A program made the position numbers and the translations under genes. Source: Rhynchopus sp. YZ270_cl-10 (lineage: Eukaryota; Euglenozoa; Diplonemea; Diplonemida; Diplonemidae). From it: a stretch of 64,000 nt of DNA. Where the stretch lies: the NCBI GenBank assembly GCA_964035575.1, contig OZ037877.1:248001-312000 (forward strand), read 5' to 3'. How positions within the stretch are numbered: position 1 is the first letter of the stretch; the number at the start of each line of letters is the position of its first letter. The notes under the pieces were generated by a model. The model saw only the letters and a list, made by a program, of their open reading frames with translations, was not told the origin of the DNA and made no database searches. Of this stretch, positions 40,141-50,048 are shown in pieces.

Positions 40141-40605
40141 TTTTCTTCACAGGAATCCTTACTGGGGGGGGGGCCGAATAAACGAGGTAATTCGAATAAA
40201 GCACGTACGTCGAATAAAGCACGCATTTGAAAAATGGGTTTTTTGCTTTTTTTTGCGTCGAATAAAGCACGTACGTGTTTTATTCGACTTTTTGAACTTT
40301 TCCTGTGTTGTGACAAGGTAGTTCGTATTTTGTGAAAATTTAAGTCGCTGAAATTTTGTCCATTTTTCCGTATATCCCCCACCACAAGCCGGGATTGGCT
40401 CGGAAATGCAGCAAAATCACCTCTTGGGCGAAAAAAAAATCGAAAAAAAATTGTGACTGGAAAAACTTTCCAAAAAGTTCAAAAAGGCGAATAAAGCACG
40501 TACGTGCTTTATTCGCCTTTTCGAACTTTTTTTTTTTTTTAAACCTCAGGATCTGAAGTGTAGGGACGCCTAATAAAACACGTACGTGCTTTATTCGACC
40601 CCCCC
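40141..40605. repeat. Array of short palindromes (AAGCACGTACGTGCTT type)
   Basis: At least five copies of GAATAAAGCACGTACG or its reverse complement. Perfect palindromes occur near 40488-40518 and 40572-40600, and half-palindromes near 40195-40220 and 40257-40285. The units are separated by 30-200 bp of unrelated sequence, so this is not a simple tandem array. Confidence 0.8.
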
Positions 40606-40629
40606 CAGTAAAAGAGACGTAAAACGTAC

Positions 40630-40787
40630 CGCAACAAAAAAAGGGATAAAAAGAAGTTTGTAAAGACAATCGTCCAAGCACAGGCTTCAGGTCATCTGGT
40701 GTGCACGATGGTGTGATAAGATACGCAAAGGGATCTTCACCGTAAAAGCCCCCCTGCATGAATGGATGACCTGGAATGTACAGCCAT
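40630..40787 (-). other. Candidate isolated exon
   Basis: On the minus strand a T-rich tract ends in TTCCAG, followed by a frame reading WLYIPGHPFMQGGFYGEDPF and TPDDLKPVLGRLSLQ, up to a strong donor, GCG|GTACGT. The residue mix and codon use look coding, unlike the surroundings. I found no start exon upstream and no clear continuation, so it may belong to an incompletely visible gene or to a fossil. Confidence 0.35.
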
Positions 40788-42291
40788 CTGGAAAAAAAAA
40801 ATTCTTTTTGATAAGGACGACGAATTGCTAGTAGTCGTTGCGTAGTCACCTTAAAATACAGATGCACACCGACAGCACACGGTCAACTTAATGAAATACC
40901 CACAACCACTGATACCTACCCTATTCCCTACCCACCGACGGCACGTTGTGCTGTTGCACTGTTCGAAATGCAGTGAAAATTGAAGGGAGCAGTGAACGCC
41001 TACCTAACTACACGTGAGACAGACAAAAAAAAACGCTTTCACCCCTAAAAGAAAAATGAAGATGAACCTAAGCATTGTTTGGGATTGTTGCACCTTGAAT
41101 AAAACGACACTTTTGGAAAAACCACACGAAAATATATTAAACACAACCCCACACAAAGATCAGATGGCAAAAAAAAATCGCTAATTGTATTACTGAAGGG
41201 ATGACACGAGGCACAGGATTGCATTTTGAGAGTAGACCCAAACAGATACAGATTAAAAAAAACCCCAATGGCGTGGCTCGGGGGGTAAAAAAGGGGGTTT
41301 TTTTTGAGCCACACCACCCAATGACAATAAATCAAACACAAAGGTTAGGGAAAGCCTCACACGAGTTGTCACCACAACACTGAAAACATTAATTCGGATT
41401 TACTTTCTTATCAAAAAGGCGAACAGAATGGAAGGGATGTAGCACAGTACTCCCAGTGAAAAAAGAAGTCGGTAAGATGAGCCCAAAGCACTCTCATTTG
41501 GTGGGTCCAAAAAAAATTTTGAAAGACGGATAGGGGGCACAAAGAGGGGTACAAACACATTTGTAAGAGGAATGTGCCTTGTGCACACATTTGTTGGAAA
41601 AAAAACTAATTTTCTGGTGCTTTCGGAAATCGGTCAATGACCTAATTTGACCCCTCCCGGAGCACCATTTTTTTTTTTTTTTTGTATACTTTCCATTCAA
41701 AGAGAAAGCACAAAAAAAAATATTTTGAAAATGCAAAACGGCCCTGAGTCTTTCACTGCATCGAACACAGAGAAGAGAAAAAGGGATTTTATTTTATTTT
41801 GAAAACACACCAAAAAAAAAAAAAAAAAACAAACAATACAAAACAGAAACAAATATCTTCACACGAGTGTTCTAGTTGTTCGTTCCGCCCCTGCCCTCCC
41901 CCTCCCCTTTTTTCCCTAACCCAATACCCTTCAGCCTTTTTTGATTTATTTGAAAACTTTTCACAACGTGCCCCCCCCCGCGAACGGTCAATCCACGTTT
42001 ATTTCTTTGGTGCGATAGACGATACTGATACTGAGTAGGGTTTCCTGTTTTTTTTTTTTTTCTCCCCCTTTTTTTTGTTTCATTTTTTTTTTCTTTTTCT
42101 GTTCTCTTTTTGTCACATCCCCCTCTCATAAAAGGTGAGTTCTCACTCCTCAGTATGCCACCGCAAATAGAGACTAGGACACGAACAGTACAAATCACCT
42201 TCCCTAAAGAGTGGGTAGATAACGACTTCTGGCCTAATACCCCTTTTTTTCGAGGAACAGAAATAAACAGAACTAATCACTGATAAAAAAA

Positions 42292-42402
42292 AGTTGACTT
42301 GAAATACAAAAGCCCTCTCGTGAACAGTGCACCTAAAAGTGAAGCTATTAATGCAGGCACCTCCGACTGACCCACGTACGATGCCAGCCATCCGGATGAA
42401 AG
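42292..42402 (+). repeat. Adjacent R2 and R3 repeat copies
   Basis: R2 (42292-42334) is followed within 15 bp by R3 (42348-42402). The same order occurs at 30257-30426, which supports the two being parts of one dispersed element. Confidence 0.65.
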
Positions 42403-42998
42403 CACAAGTACCCTGCGGCCAACAACAGAAGATGTTCCTAAAAAGAAAAAACCAGATTTGGTGTTCCTGACGACCCCATATTGTGCACTTCTTGCGTAGT
42501 TGTTGGTATTTTTGGATTTCTGGGGTACCAAGATTTAAAAAAAATGTTTATAGAGTCCTCTCACTCTGTATACCGAGTGTCAGCCAATCTCACGGCCCAT
42601 GCGAGAGTAGGGGAAACCGGAAAAAAATATGCAAAAAAAAAAAAAGAGGGAGTCGGAGGGTAGCTGTGCTGGTGAGCCTTGGTGCGGGGCTGCATACCAG
42701 AGCTAGGGGGAGAGGGGGGTGTGGTCGGGTATGGGCGCAGACGTGGTCTGGCTACTGAGTGAGGGTGTGTATGTCACCGCGGTTCGGGTCGTCAGCTGTG
42801 AGCTTTTTTTGCATCTTGCAGCCCTCCCTCTGTCTCAATGTCTGCTTCAGCTTCGAGTTCGGGTTCTGGGGTGATGTGCAGGCTTGAACGTTAGCAGTGC
42901 GACTGCGGCTTTGGTGCAGCGATTTCACTGTTGAGCTGCAGCTTTTAGCAGTCTCGGGCTCAACGGGAGGGAGCTTTGGCTTGCTCTTGGTTTCGGGT

Positions 42999-45023
42999 TC
43001 AATCCTGAACGTCAGCTGTGGTTTCGGGTTCAGCTTCGACGTCGGGTGCAGGGACAACTTCAGCTGCAGCTTCAGGTTCACCGACAAACTCCGACTCAAT
43101 CGGAGCTTCAATTTGGGCCTCGGCTTCGGCTTCAGGTTCAGGTTCAACGACTTCTGCATTTTCAGATGCAGCTTCAACAATCTCAGGCACAACTTGAGCT
43201 TCAATGTGAGCCTCTGCCTCGGGTTCAGCTGTACCCTGCTCCACCTGGACCAGACTCTCTTCTTGCTCGACCGCAACCTCCACGTCTTCGTGCGCCACTT
43301 CACCAACGCCCTTTGCCTCCTGCACATCCACCCCCTCCACCACCTCCACCTCCATCTCCACCGGGTGCTGCGGTGGGGTGACGTCACTGCCACCTTCGCC
43401 TGCAGACCCACCCTCTTGGGAGACGGCGTTTTCACCTTCCGTCTCGGCACCTTCCTCTTCTCCACGCGCTGCGCCGTCTCGGCCGTCTGCGCAGAAGGAT
43501 TCTTCGAGCCGTTGAATTTTGTGGTAGAGCTCAGAATGCTTGAAGGTGGTTTCGTGCGCTGTGCGGTGGTCTTTGTCGGCTTGTTCGATGGCACTGCGTG
43601 CGGTGTACTCCTGCATGGAGAGACAGAAGACTGCCTCGGGGAGACGTCCGGTTACTGCAAGAAGTGCCATTTGTGCGTCGGTATCACGAGGCTGCACGGA
43701 CATCACCTCAACAGGGGTTAACACAATGAAGGCGCTGTCCCGCGCGCTCTCCTGCGCCCAGGAGTCTTCGTGCGCAAGGTGGTAGTGCATCGCGTACAGA
43801 TTCTCTACTCCCGCCATCTTAAGTGCATAGACCTGTTCTTGCATCATTTTGCCGTGGCTGTCTCTGTCCATGACACGGAGTTCGGGTTGCGGGCGGGAGC
43901 GGGCAGCGCTTGGGGAAGGGGTGTCGCTGCTGTCTGCGGAGGTGGCGGTGTCGCGTTGCTGTGCTGGGCTGCCGATGGTGAGGATGACAAGCTTTGCGCC
44001 GAACGGGGCAACCCCGCAGATAATCGCATTGTCTGCGACTGAGTAGCGCGACAGCATCGCCACTTCATAGCGTGTCTCTTTGCCTTTCATTTCCCCGGTA
44101 GGGCACGGCATCACACAAAGGCACAGCACTTCAGACCCCCACGACACCAACAGCACCTCATGCGTCTCCCACGATACGGAGCACCGCCACTCACTTTCCG
44201 CTCGCTTTGCGAGACCCAAATCGGGGACCGGAACCTGGCATTTCGCGCTGTGGTCGTAAACGTACAGACCATCGTCCGCACAGTATGCAATCAGATCGGC
44301 TCGCCACTTCACTGCGTGCACTGCCCCGGATTTGACCAAAATGCTGGTCTGCTTGAAACTCTTCTCTGTGGTCTTCAACAGTCGCGACAACCCCCTCAGC
44401 GGCGTCACCAAATGCAATGACCCACTCTTTCCTCCTGTCGCAAAGCGGTAATCCAACACCCCTTTCTCCGCTTGGACACCAGATCGCGGGCACAGTGTGA
44501 TGGTGCGGAGTGGATGCGGGAAGGTGTGGACACGACGCGCATTTTTCATATAAATCGATAACACAGCCACGGTGCCGTCCCGCGAGCACGTTGCGATCGG
44601 GTCGCCTTCAGAAGAGACAGCGACATCGGTGACTGCTGCGCTGTGCACCTTATCGAAGGCGTGTAGATGGTTGCCTCTGAAGTCTGTGACCAACACCCTG
44701 CCACGTTGTGTGCCTACTGCGTAGAACTTAGCGTGGATGGCGATGGCGGTGGCTGCATCGCCTACGTTCTGTAGGCCTCCGATTTCAATTCGTTCGTCCC
44801 AACACCGTACAGTCTGCCCCGCCTCTGCCGCCCGTGTGCTTGCAATACGCCGTACCCCGCTCAAAGGTGCACTCAAGTTCCGCCACTCATCCCGCTCCTG
44901 TCTCTCCAGCTTCAGACGTTCCTCCCCCTCATCCTCCTCAGCACTGCGTTCCTTATGTATCGACTCCCCCGCCCACACTACGTCCTGTTCCCCTTCCTTG
45001 CAAAAACCGCTTGAATACAACAT
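42999..45023 (-). CDS. Vps41-like HOPS protein, N-terminal half only
   Basis: A single frame of 674 residues from the ATG at 45023 (the frame is open a further 21 codons upstream without ATG). After an acidic start, residues about 50-480 match the beta-propeller of Vps41, the HOPS tethering subunit acting in fusion at lysosomes/vacuoles: VLVTDFRGNHLHAFDKVH, ATCSRDGTVAVL, FATGGKSGSLHLV, VHAVKWRADLIAYCADDG, and FIVLTPVEVMSVQPRDTDAQ just before the normal start of the helical repeat. The family then has about 400 residues of clathrin-type repeat and a RING end. Here a short helical segment gives way to about 190 residues rich in Glu, Ala, Pro and Val, ending TTADVQD. No downstream exon encoding the missing half is visible. 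It may be a divergent, shortened paralogue. Confidence 0.8.
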   Translation of the reverse strand: MLYSSGFCKEGEQDVVWAGESIHKERSAEEDEGEERLKLERQERDEWRNLSAPLSGVRRIASTRAAEAGQTVRCWDERIEIGGLQNVGDAATAIAIHAKFYAVGTQRGRVLVTDFRGNHLHAFDKVHSAAVTDVAVSSEGDPIATCSRDGTVAVLSIYMKNARRVHTFPHPLRTITLCPRSGVQAEKGVLDYRFATGGKSGSLHLVTPLRGLSRLLKTTEKSFKQTSILVKSGAVHAVKWRADLIAYCADDGLYVYDHSAKCQVPVPDLGLAKRAESEWRCSVSWETHEVLLVSWGSEVLCLCVMPCPTGEMKGKETRYEVAMLSRYSVADNAIICGVAPFGAKLVILTIGSPAQQRDTATSADSSDTPSPSAARSRPQPELRVMDRDSHGKMMQEQVYALKMAGVENLYAMHYHLAHEDSWAQESARDSAFIVLTPVEVMSVQPRDTDAQMALLAVTGRLPEAVFCLSMQEYTARSAIEQADKDHRTAHETTFKHSELYHKIQRLEESFCADGRDGAARGEEEGAETEGENAVSQEGGSAGEGGSDVTPPQHPVEMEVEVVEGVDVQEAKGVGEVAHEDVEVAVEQEESLVQVEQGTAEPEAEAHIEAQVVPEIVEAASENAEVVEPEPEAEAEAQIEAPIESEFVGEPEAAAEVVPAPDVEAEPETTADVQD

Positions 45024-45127
45024 CAAAAAAAAAGGGGGGTTTTTGGGCTGATCGCCCCTGATGCCTGAAGTGATGAGTTTGTGCAAGAATTCTTAAGAGG
45101 AGGTGGGGAGGGTGGGCAGTGTTCTAA

Positions 45128-45298
45128 AATACGTGGAAAAATACGTATTAATACGTATTAATATGTATTAATACGTGACGTATTAATACGAAAATACGTA
45201 TTAATACGTAATACGTAAATACGTGGCTTATTCTCCCCACGTATACGTATTAATACGTATTAATACGAATACGTATTAATACGTAGCAGTACGTATTT
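45128..45298. repeat. Palindromic AT-rich array (AATACGTATTAATACG)
   Basis: About 170 bp built almost only of TACGTATTAATACG-type units. TACGTA and TTAA are both self-complementary, so the array can fold in many registers. Two near-palindromic halves flank a CGTGGCTTATTCTCCCCACG spacer at about 45220-45241. Confidence 0.85.
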
Positions 45299-47317
45299 TA
45301 GATCACTGGAGGGTGGGGGGGGGGTTTTCAAAGGAGAGAAATGTGATTTAAAAGAATAAAAAGGGCGTGCGTGATACTTTTTGACCGGAACACCCGTGGG
45401 GGTGGAACCATAACCAATGGTGGTCTCATTACGATGGAAGAGGGATAAAAGAGCACAAAGAGTAGTTGAAAAGTGCAAAACGCTTCACCGTACATCGGCG
45501 GACAGTGTGTGTAGTATCCCTGACTCTCCCAATGAGGGTTTTTTTTGTCATCTGCGTCTCCAAGTTATGTTTCGCGGTAGCTACTAAGCCCCGCAGGCAT
45601 TCTCCCCGGGTCATCGAACCCCAGAGAGCACTTCATTGGCATGTACACGGTCACCACGAGGGAAGTAAAAAAATGGAAAAAGGGGGCAAGGGGTTTCTCT
45701 TATTTGGGTGCTTTTTTTTTTGTGTGGGAAGACACAAAACGTTGCTCTCTCTTCTGAAGAAAGTTAGTTTTTGATGAAATGGAAAAAAGGTGAAGTTGAT
45801 AGTGCGGGCACTAAAATAAGGAAAGATTACCCCAAGCCTTTCGTGGCATTGTTCTTATATTTCTTTTGAACGCTGTGCGGAAGCAAGCGTCCATTTGGAA
45901 GAAAGTAGCTAATAAGAATAGTTGTTGGTGCAGGCGCCTCCGACTAACCTCATCAGATCCCACAAAGGGTGTAATAAGGGTTAATCTAGACAGCAGGACG
46001 GTGGCCATGGAAGTCGAGTGTGGAACAACTCACCTGCCCGATGTCGTAAAACAGCTCTTTTTTTATCGATAAATTGTTTGAGTACTGTAGTTGCCTCGGT
46101 AGTGTTGCCACAGTTGTGCAAATCTCCACTGTTTTGATACAAGAAAAACATAAGACGAATAGTAGTTTGAAACGTGCCAAAAACGCATCTCGGTCGAGAC
46201 AAATAAAAAGAGAACTCGATGGATTACTGTGCACAAAGGAAAAAATGGAATAATATGACAAGAAACAAGACATGAAATGAGAGGGGCTATTTGAAGTGAC
46301 AAATAAAATGTCGTGCAAAACCAAAGAAAATTTGAAATACGAATATGCCGTGCGTGGATGCACATCGATCTGATCAAAATTATGGGGGGGTTGGAAACTG
46401 TGTCCACGAGAAAAAAAGGAGGTGTTAAAAGCAAGGAATACCTTTTCGCCCCTTTTTTGCCGCTTCAAAAAAATTACGTTGTTGAGAAGAAGCTGGTTGA
46501 GAAGAAGAAGATTACAGGTCGAGAGGGGGCTATTGTTTTTTTCCCCACTAGAACCTAGCGAAGTAGGCGTGACGCTGACTACCGTAGTTTTGTTTTTGTT
46601 TTTTTGTTGTGTCGACAATCATCTAAGAACCCACTTAAGACTAACAGGGTCTGTCCTCAAATGGCCAAATGACCAAATATTGGCCGAAGCCTTTGTCCGA
46701 CAGAAGTTTTTTTTTTTTTCCCTTTTCGGCAGCCGTGCCACATGCCTCTTGCATAGTTTTGTTGTTGCGCTACATAGTGGGGTTCCACACTGCGACTGGG
46801 CAGGGGGGATACGGTTCCCTTTTGTGGGGAAAATGGAAAAGGGAGATGTTTTCTTTTTTTTGCTGCTGTCGTTGGTGGCATATTTTTTTTCCTCAAAGTA
46901 TGCCGGAAGGCAAACAAGGAGGGAAAAAACAAACAAGCCCTAACAACAGTATTTCCTAACTCTGTTTGCGGGTTTGCAGGTGTAAGGTTGATGGTTAAGA
47001 TACAAAAAACGTTGAGCCTGTGAAAATACACAGTGATTTGAAAACACTACTAAATACTGCGGGGGCGGCTTCAAAGTCTGGTGAAGACCAGATCTGACCC
47101 TCCCAATAGCACTTTTGTGGCTATTATTATTTTGCTTTTTTTTCTTCGTTTCGTTTCGTTTCTTTTTTTTTTTTTTTTTTTTGGAGTTAAGAACAGAGAT
47201 GGAGATAGATTTGGGATTTTCAAAAAAGACCCGGTTTGACCCGGTCTGAGCTTTTTGGGGTCAAAAATTTTTTTTCGCGCTGCGCGCGAAATGACACTGG
47301 CACGTGCGACCTGGTTG

Positions 47318-47705
47318 TTACACTTCTTTGGCGGGGAACTTGCGCAACAGCGTTTGTGCCTTGATGAAGGGGAGTAGGGTCCATGTTCCCCCTTTGTTCA
47401 GCACACCGAACTTCACGCACTCGGCAAAAGTGGATTTCTCGGCGGTCATGCCCCAAAAGTTCCTGGCGAAGCCACGGTACGCAACATTTCAAAAAAAAAT
47501 GCGCTTTAATTGTACATTTTGGGGTGGGTTGTAAGCTTGCGCCGCAGGCGCACGGTACGCTACTTTTATTCTTTCGCCATGCTGTATGCTTCCTTTTGCT
47601 TCGGCGTTTGACTAATTGAGTCGCATTCTGGCTGTGACGGGGTCACTTTGTTCATGAGGCCATTTCTGGTCACTCTCAGAGGCTCGTGCGAGGTACCAAA
47701 AAAAA
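47318..47705 (-). pseudogene. Coding-like fragments of unknown origin
   Basis: Two minus-strand frames have clear coding character: about 47573-47705 (HEPLRVTRNGLMNKVTPSQ... ending AYSMAKE then stop) and about 47325-47490 (MTAEKSTFAECVKFGVLNKG... ending RKFPAKEV then stop). The second starts within the repeat that also occurs near 39590-39720. I do not recognise a domain. They may be the last exons of an unseen gene or remnants of an element. Confidence 0.35.
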
Positions 47706-47906
47706 TCGATTTTCTCCCAAAATTGGCAAATCCCATTTTTTTTTTTTTTTTCCAAACCGGGTTTTTCGCCAAAATCCCATTTTTTTTTTTTGATCCGGTT
47801 TTGAAACCGGGTCAGTAGACGCACCTCCACCCCTGGTTAAGAAGTGTACAGCTGTGGCTCTCTCTTTCTTTGCGTACTTTTGTTCCTTGTGTTCCTCAGA
47901 TTCAAT

Positions 47907-50048
47907 TTAATCCGCATTGAAGCTTACCACGCTTCCTTTATCGAGGCTTTCCTCCGAAAAGGACCCGTCTGCTATTTCATAGATATGCCCTGTAACACCC
48001 TGCACGCTCACGGTGCTCCGTGACAGCCACGCATGTGCGTATGTGGAGACCAGGTTTCCTTCTTCTCCCTCTTCGTCTTTGGAGCCCATGGGGAGGTACA
48101 AACAGGACATGCAAATTTCCTCTGCAGCGTGCATTAGAAGGCGGGAGCTTCTCGCGGTTGCGCCGAAGGTTGTTGCAAACTTTTGTCGCGCGGGGCCTAC
48201 TCCTGCGTGGTGGATGTTCCCTGTCGCTACCCCAAACGCTGCGGGGAAGCGAAGCGACGTGCAGGCAGCCTTCACACAGAGCAGACTACTTTCAACGTGC
48301 ATTGTGTTTTCTCTGGCAAAGGTGTTCCACGCGACACACAGGACATCCCCCGCCATGCACATCACCGCGCCATTACTCCTATCTGCCTCCATCGCCACCA
48401 AACTCACCGCGCTATTCAACTCGCTCGCACACTTTGCAGTGGTCTGACACTGTACTGGGAGGGACAACATGCACATTGTTCCGATCCCACTCTTGCACAT
48501 CACAGACTGCTTCTTTGCGACCAAAGGCACCTTTATACAGGCCTGCGATGCCAACCCCCTACTCTCTCTTCTACGTAATGCATAGGGCCAAACGAACACC
48601 GCAGAGGTAACTCCGTCTACCCCTTTTAATGATACCTTACCGCTGGTTGAAACCGTTTTGATGGACACCTCATTGCAAATTAATCCCCAGACGGATTCGC
48701 ATAGGCAGACTGCCCCTGGGGGGCAGACCCTTTCGAGCCGGGAGGCGACGTTCACAGTGTGTCCAAAAAAATCGACGCATCCACTCCGTTGTTGGTCTCG
48801 GGTGGTTTGTCCGTGGTTGACCCCGATGCGGACGGTGAGGCCTCTCCATAAGTTGACGCCGCCTTCTCGCACCTCTGCGCAGAGTGGGTGCGCGAGGAGG
48901 TCTTGACTCCATTCTGCGGCCACCAGAAGCGATTGCACCATCAATGAAAACTCTGTTGCGTCTAACGCAGAATCGAAGGCGACCATAAACGAATCACCTA
49001 TGGTTTTGACCTCGTATCCCTGCCATTCATCGATCGCAGTTCTAATAAGATGATTATGAGTACGCAACGCGGCATTCATTGCATCAGGCAGGCACTCCCA
49101 CAACTGCGTCGAGCTGACAATATCAGAAAACACAATCGCCGCCTCCCCTCCACTCCCAGGAACACCCGAGGAATGTCGCAGTGAAACGGCGTCCGCTTCA
49201 ACAAGAGAAAGTGGTAGATACGGCCGATACGCTTCCAAATGCTCTAGTAAGGTGCGAAGAGAGGCGGCGATATCATCAGGAAGGTCGACTTCGTGGTCAC
49301 GCAGCGTGACCTCCACCCCCTCTACATCGTAGCGTACCAAACCTGAGGTCGCCTCGATGACTGTGTCGATGGTTTTTTGCATCCGAACCTTTTCGCGCCG
49401 AAGTGCGTCCGCAAACCCTCTGGTACACAGAAAGTCGATAGAAAAGACGGATATCGCGCAGACAACGTCGCCTGCGACTAACAACTTTGATTTTTCGCAT
49501 GGAAGCACCTCGCATTCCCCATCTCTTGCCCAGTGTCTTTGCCGGGAGGCGTCGCCTGGCATTCCTGGAATATCGTAAAGACCGAATCGAAAGGCAGCTT
49601 CGGCTCCTGTCAAGACCAACCAAAAGAGAACAATGCCGACCACAAAAAGCGCGAACCGTCTGTCCAAATCCAATACCAAAGCAAGATCGATTACTATCAC
49701 AAAGAGTGGCCACGCAGAAAGGCCACGCAAACGGAAGTACAAATCCGTTAAGGCAAACCCCACGCACACCACACACAACACACAGAGCATCTCCTTTTGC
49801 GGAATCGCCTGCGATATGAGGCACATACGGCTAAGCATATAGAAGCAAGAGAAGAGGACGCAAGCAAAACCTATTGCCGCAATCACGATGAACTCCTCCA
49901 GGAGCAGGCTCGCAGCGGCAAGCGTGAAGAAGGTGCCCAAGAAGAAGACCGCAAAGGACACCGCACGGTGCATGACAGCCTCCCCAGCAAGCTTCCCGTT
50001 GAGTGTGAAGAACCCCCACACATATCGCAATAGTCTTTCCACTATCAT
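47907..50048 (-). CDS. Membrane class III nucleotidyl cyclase with a degenerate second cyclase domain
   Basis: Single exon, 713 residues. The N-terminal 165 residues hold about five or six membrane helices (FAVFFLGTFFTLAAASLLLE, FALFVVGIVLFWLVL). A linker follows, then a cyclase domain at about 300-465 with the metal Asp pair in VFSDIVSSTQLW and VKTIGDSFMVAF, and the transition-state Asn/Arg in HTVNVASRLE. This resembles trypanosomatid adenylate cyclases, which make cAMP from ATP; guanylate specificity cannot be excluded. A second domain at about 520-650 keeps the family's spacing (MAGDVLCVAWNTF, FGVATGNIHHAGVG, FGATARSSRLL) but lacks the first metal Asp and the Asn, so it is probably inactive and regulatory. 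The ATG follows a C/T-rich tract. Confidence 0.88.
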   Translation of the reverse strand: MIVERLLRYVWGFFTLNGKLAGEAVMHRAVSFAVFFLGTFFTLAAASLLLEEFIVIAAIGFACVLFSCFYMLSRMCLISQAIPQKEMLCVLCVVCVGFALTDLYFRLRGLSAWPLFVIVIDLALVLDLDRRFALFVVGIVLFWLVLTGAEAAFRFGLYDIPGMPGDASRQRHWARDGECEVLPCEKSKLLVAGDVVCAISVFSIDFLCTRGFADALRREKVRMQKTIDTVIEATSGLVRYDVEGVEVTLRDHEVDLPDDIAASLRTLLEHLEAYRPYLPLSLVEADAVSLRHSSGVPGSGGEAAIVFSDIVSSTQLWECLPDAMNAALRTHNHLIRTAIDEWQGYEVKTIGDSFMVAFDSALDATEFSLMVQSLLVAAEWSQDLLAHPLCAEVREGGVNLWRGLTVRIGVNHGQTTRDQQRSGCVDFFGHTVNVASRLERVCPPGAVCLCESVWGLICNEVSIKTVSTSGKVSLKGVDGVTSAVFVWPYALRRRESRGLASQACIKVPLVAKKQSVMCKSGIGTMCMLSLPVQCQTTAKCASELNSAVSLVAMEADRSNGAVMCMAGDVLCVAWNTFARENTMHVESSLLCVKAACTSLRFPAAFGVATGNIHHAGVGPARQKFATTFGATARSSRLLMHAAEEICMSCLYLPMGSKDEEGEEGNLVSTYAHAWLSRSTVSVQGVTGHIYEIADGSFSEESLDKGSVVSFNAD

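Larger units (their letters stand above)
38433..42998. other. Long spacer between the 146-residue gene and the Vps41-like gene
   Basis: Contains R2 copies (38975-39018, 42292-42334), R3 (42348-42402), a repeat around 39585-39720 that recurs at 47455-47500, a palindrome at 39942-39959 (GGTCACTTCGAAGTGACC), a palindrome array (40141-40605), one candidate exon (40630-40787) and many homopolymers. No complete gene is supported. A minus-strand coding-like frame near 39360-39590 (HYGLHQWLQSCQSC) has no start or splice context. Confidence 0.5.
45024..47906. other. Spacer between the Vps41-like gene and the cyclase
   Basis: Holds the TACGTATTAA palindrome array (45128-45298), R6 (45462-45650), R3 (45927-45962), R5 (46066-46130) and coding-like minus-strand fragments (47318-47705). 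A motif GCTTGCGCCGCAGGCGCACG at 47535 also occurs, in reverse complement, inside the hAT MITEs. No complete gene. Confidence 0.55.

Noticed and set aside
42752-43594. A 280-codon minus-strand frame overlapping the tail of the Vps41-like gene
   Set aside because: It is the +1 shadow of the acidic GAxCC-type repeats (Lys/Leu/Arg-rich). The Vps41 frame carries the recognisable domain.
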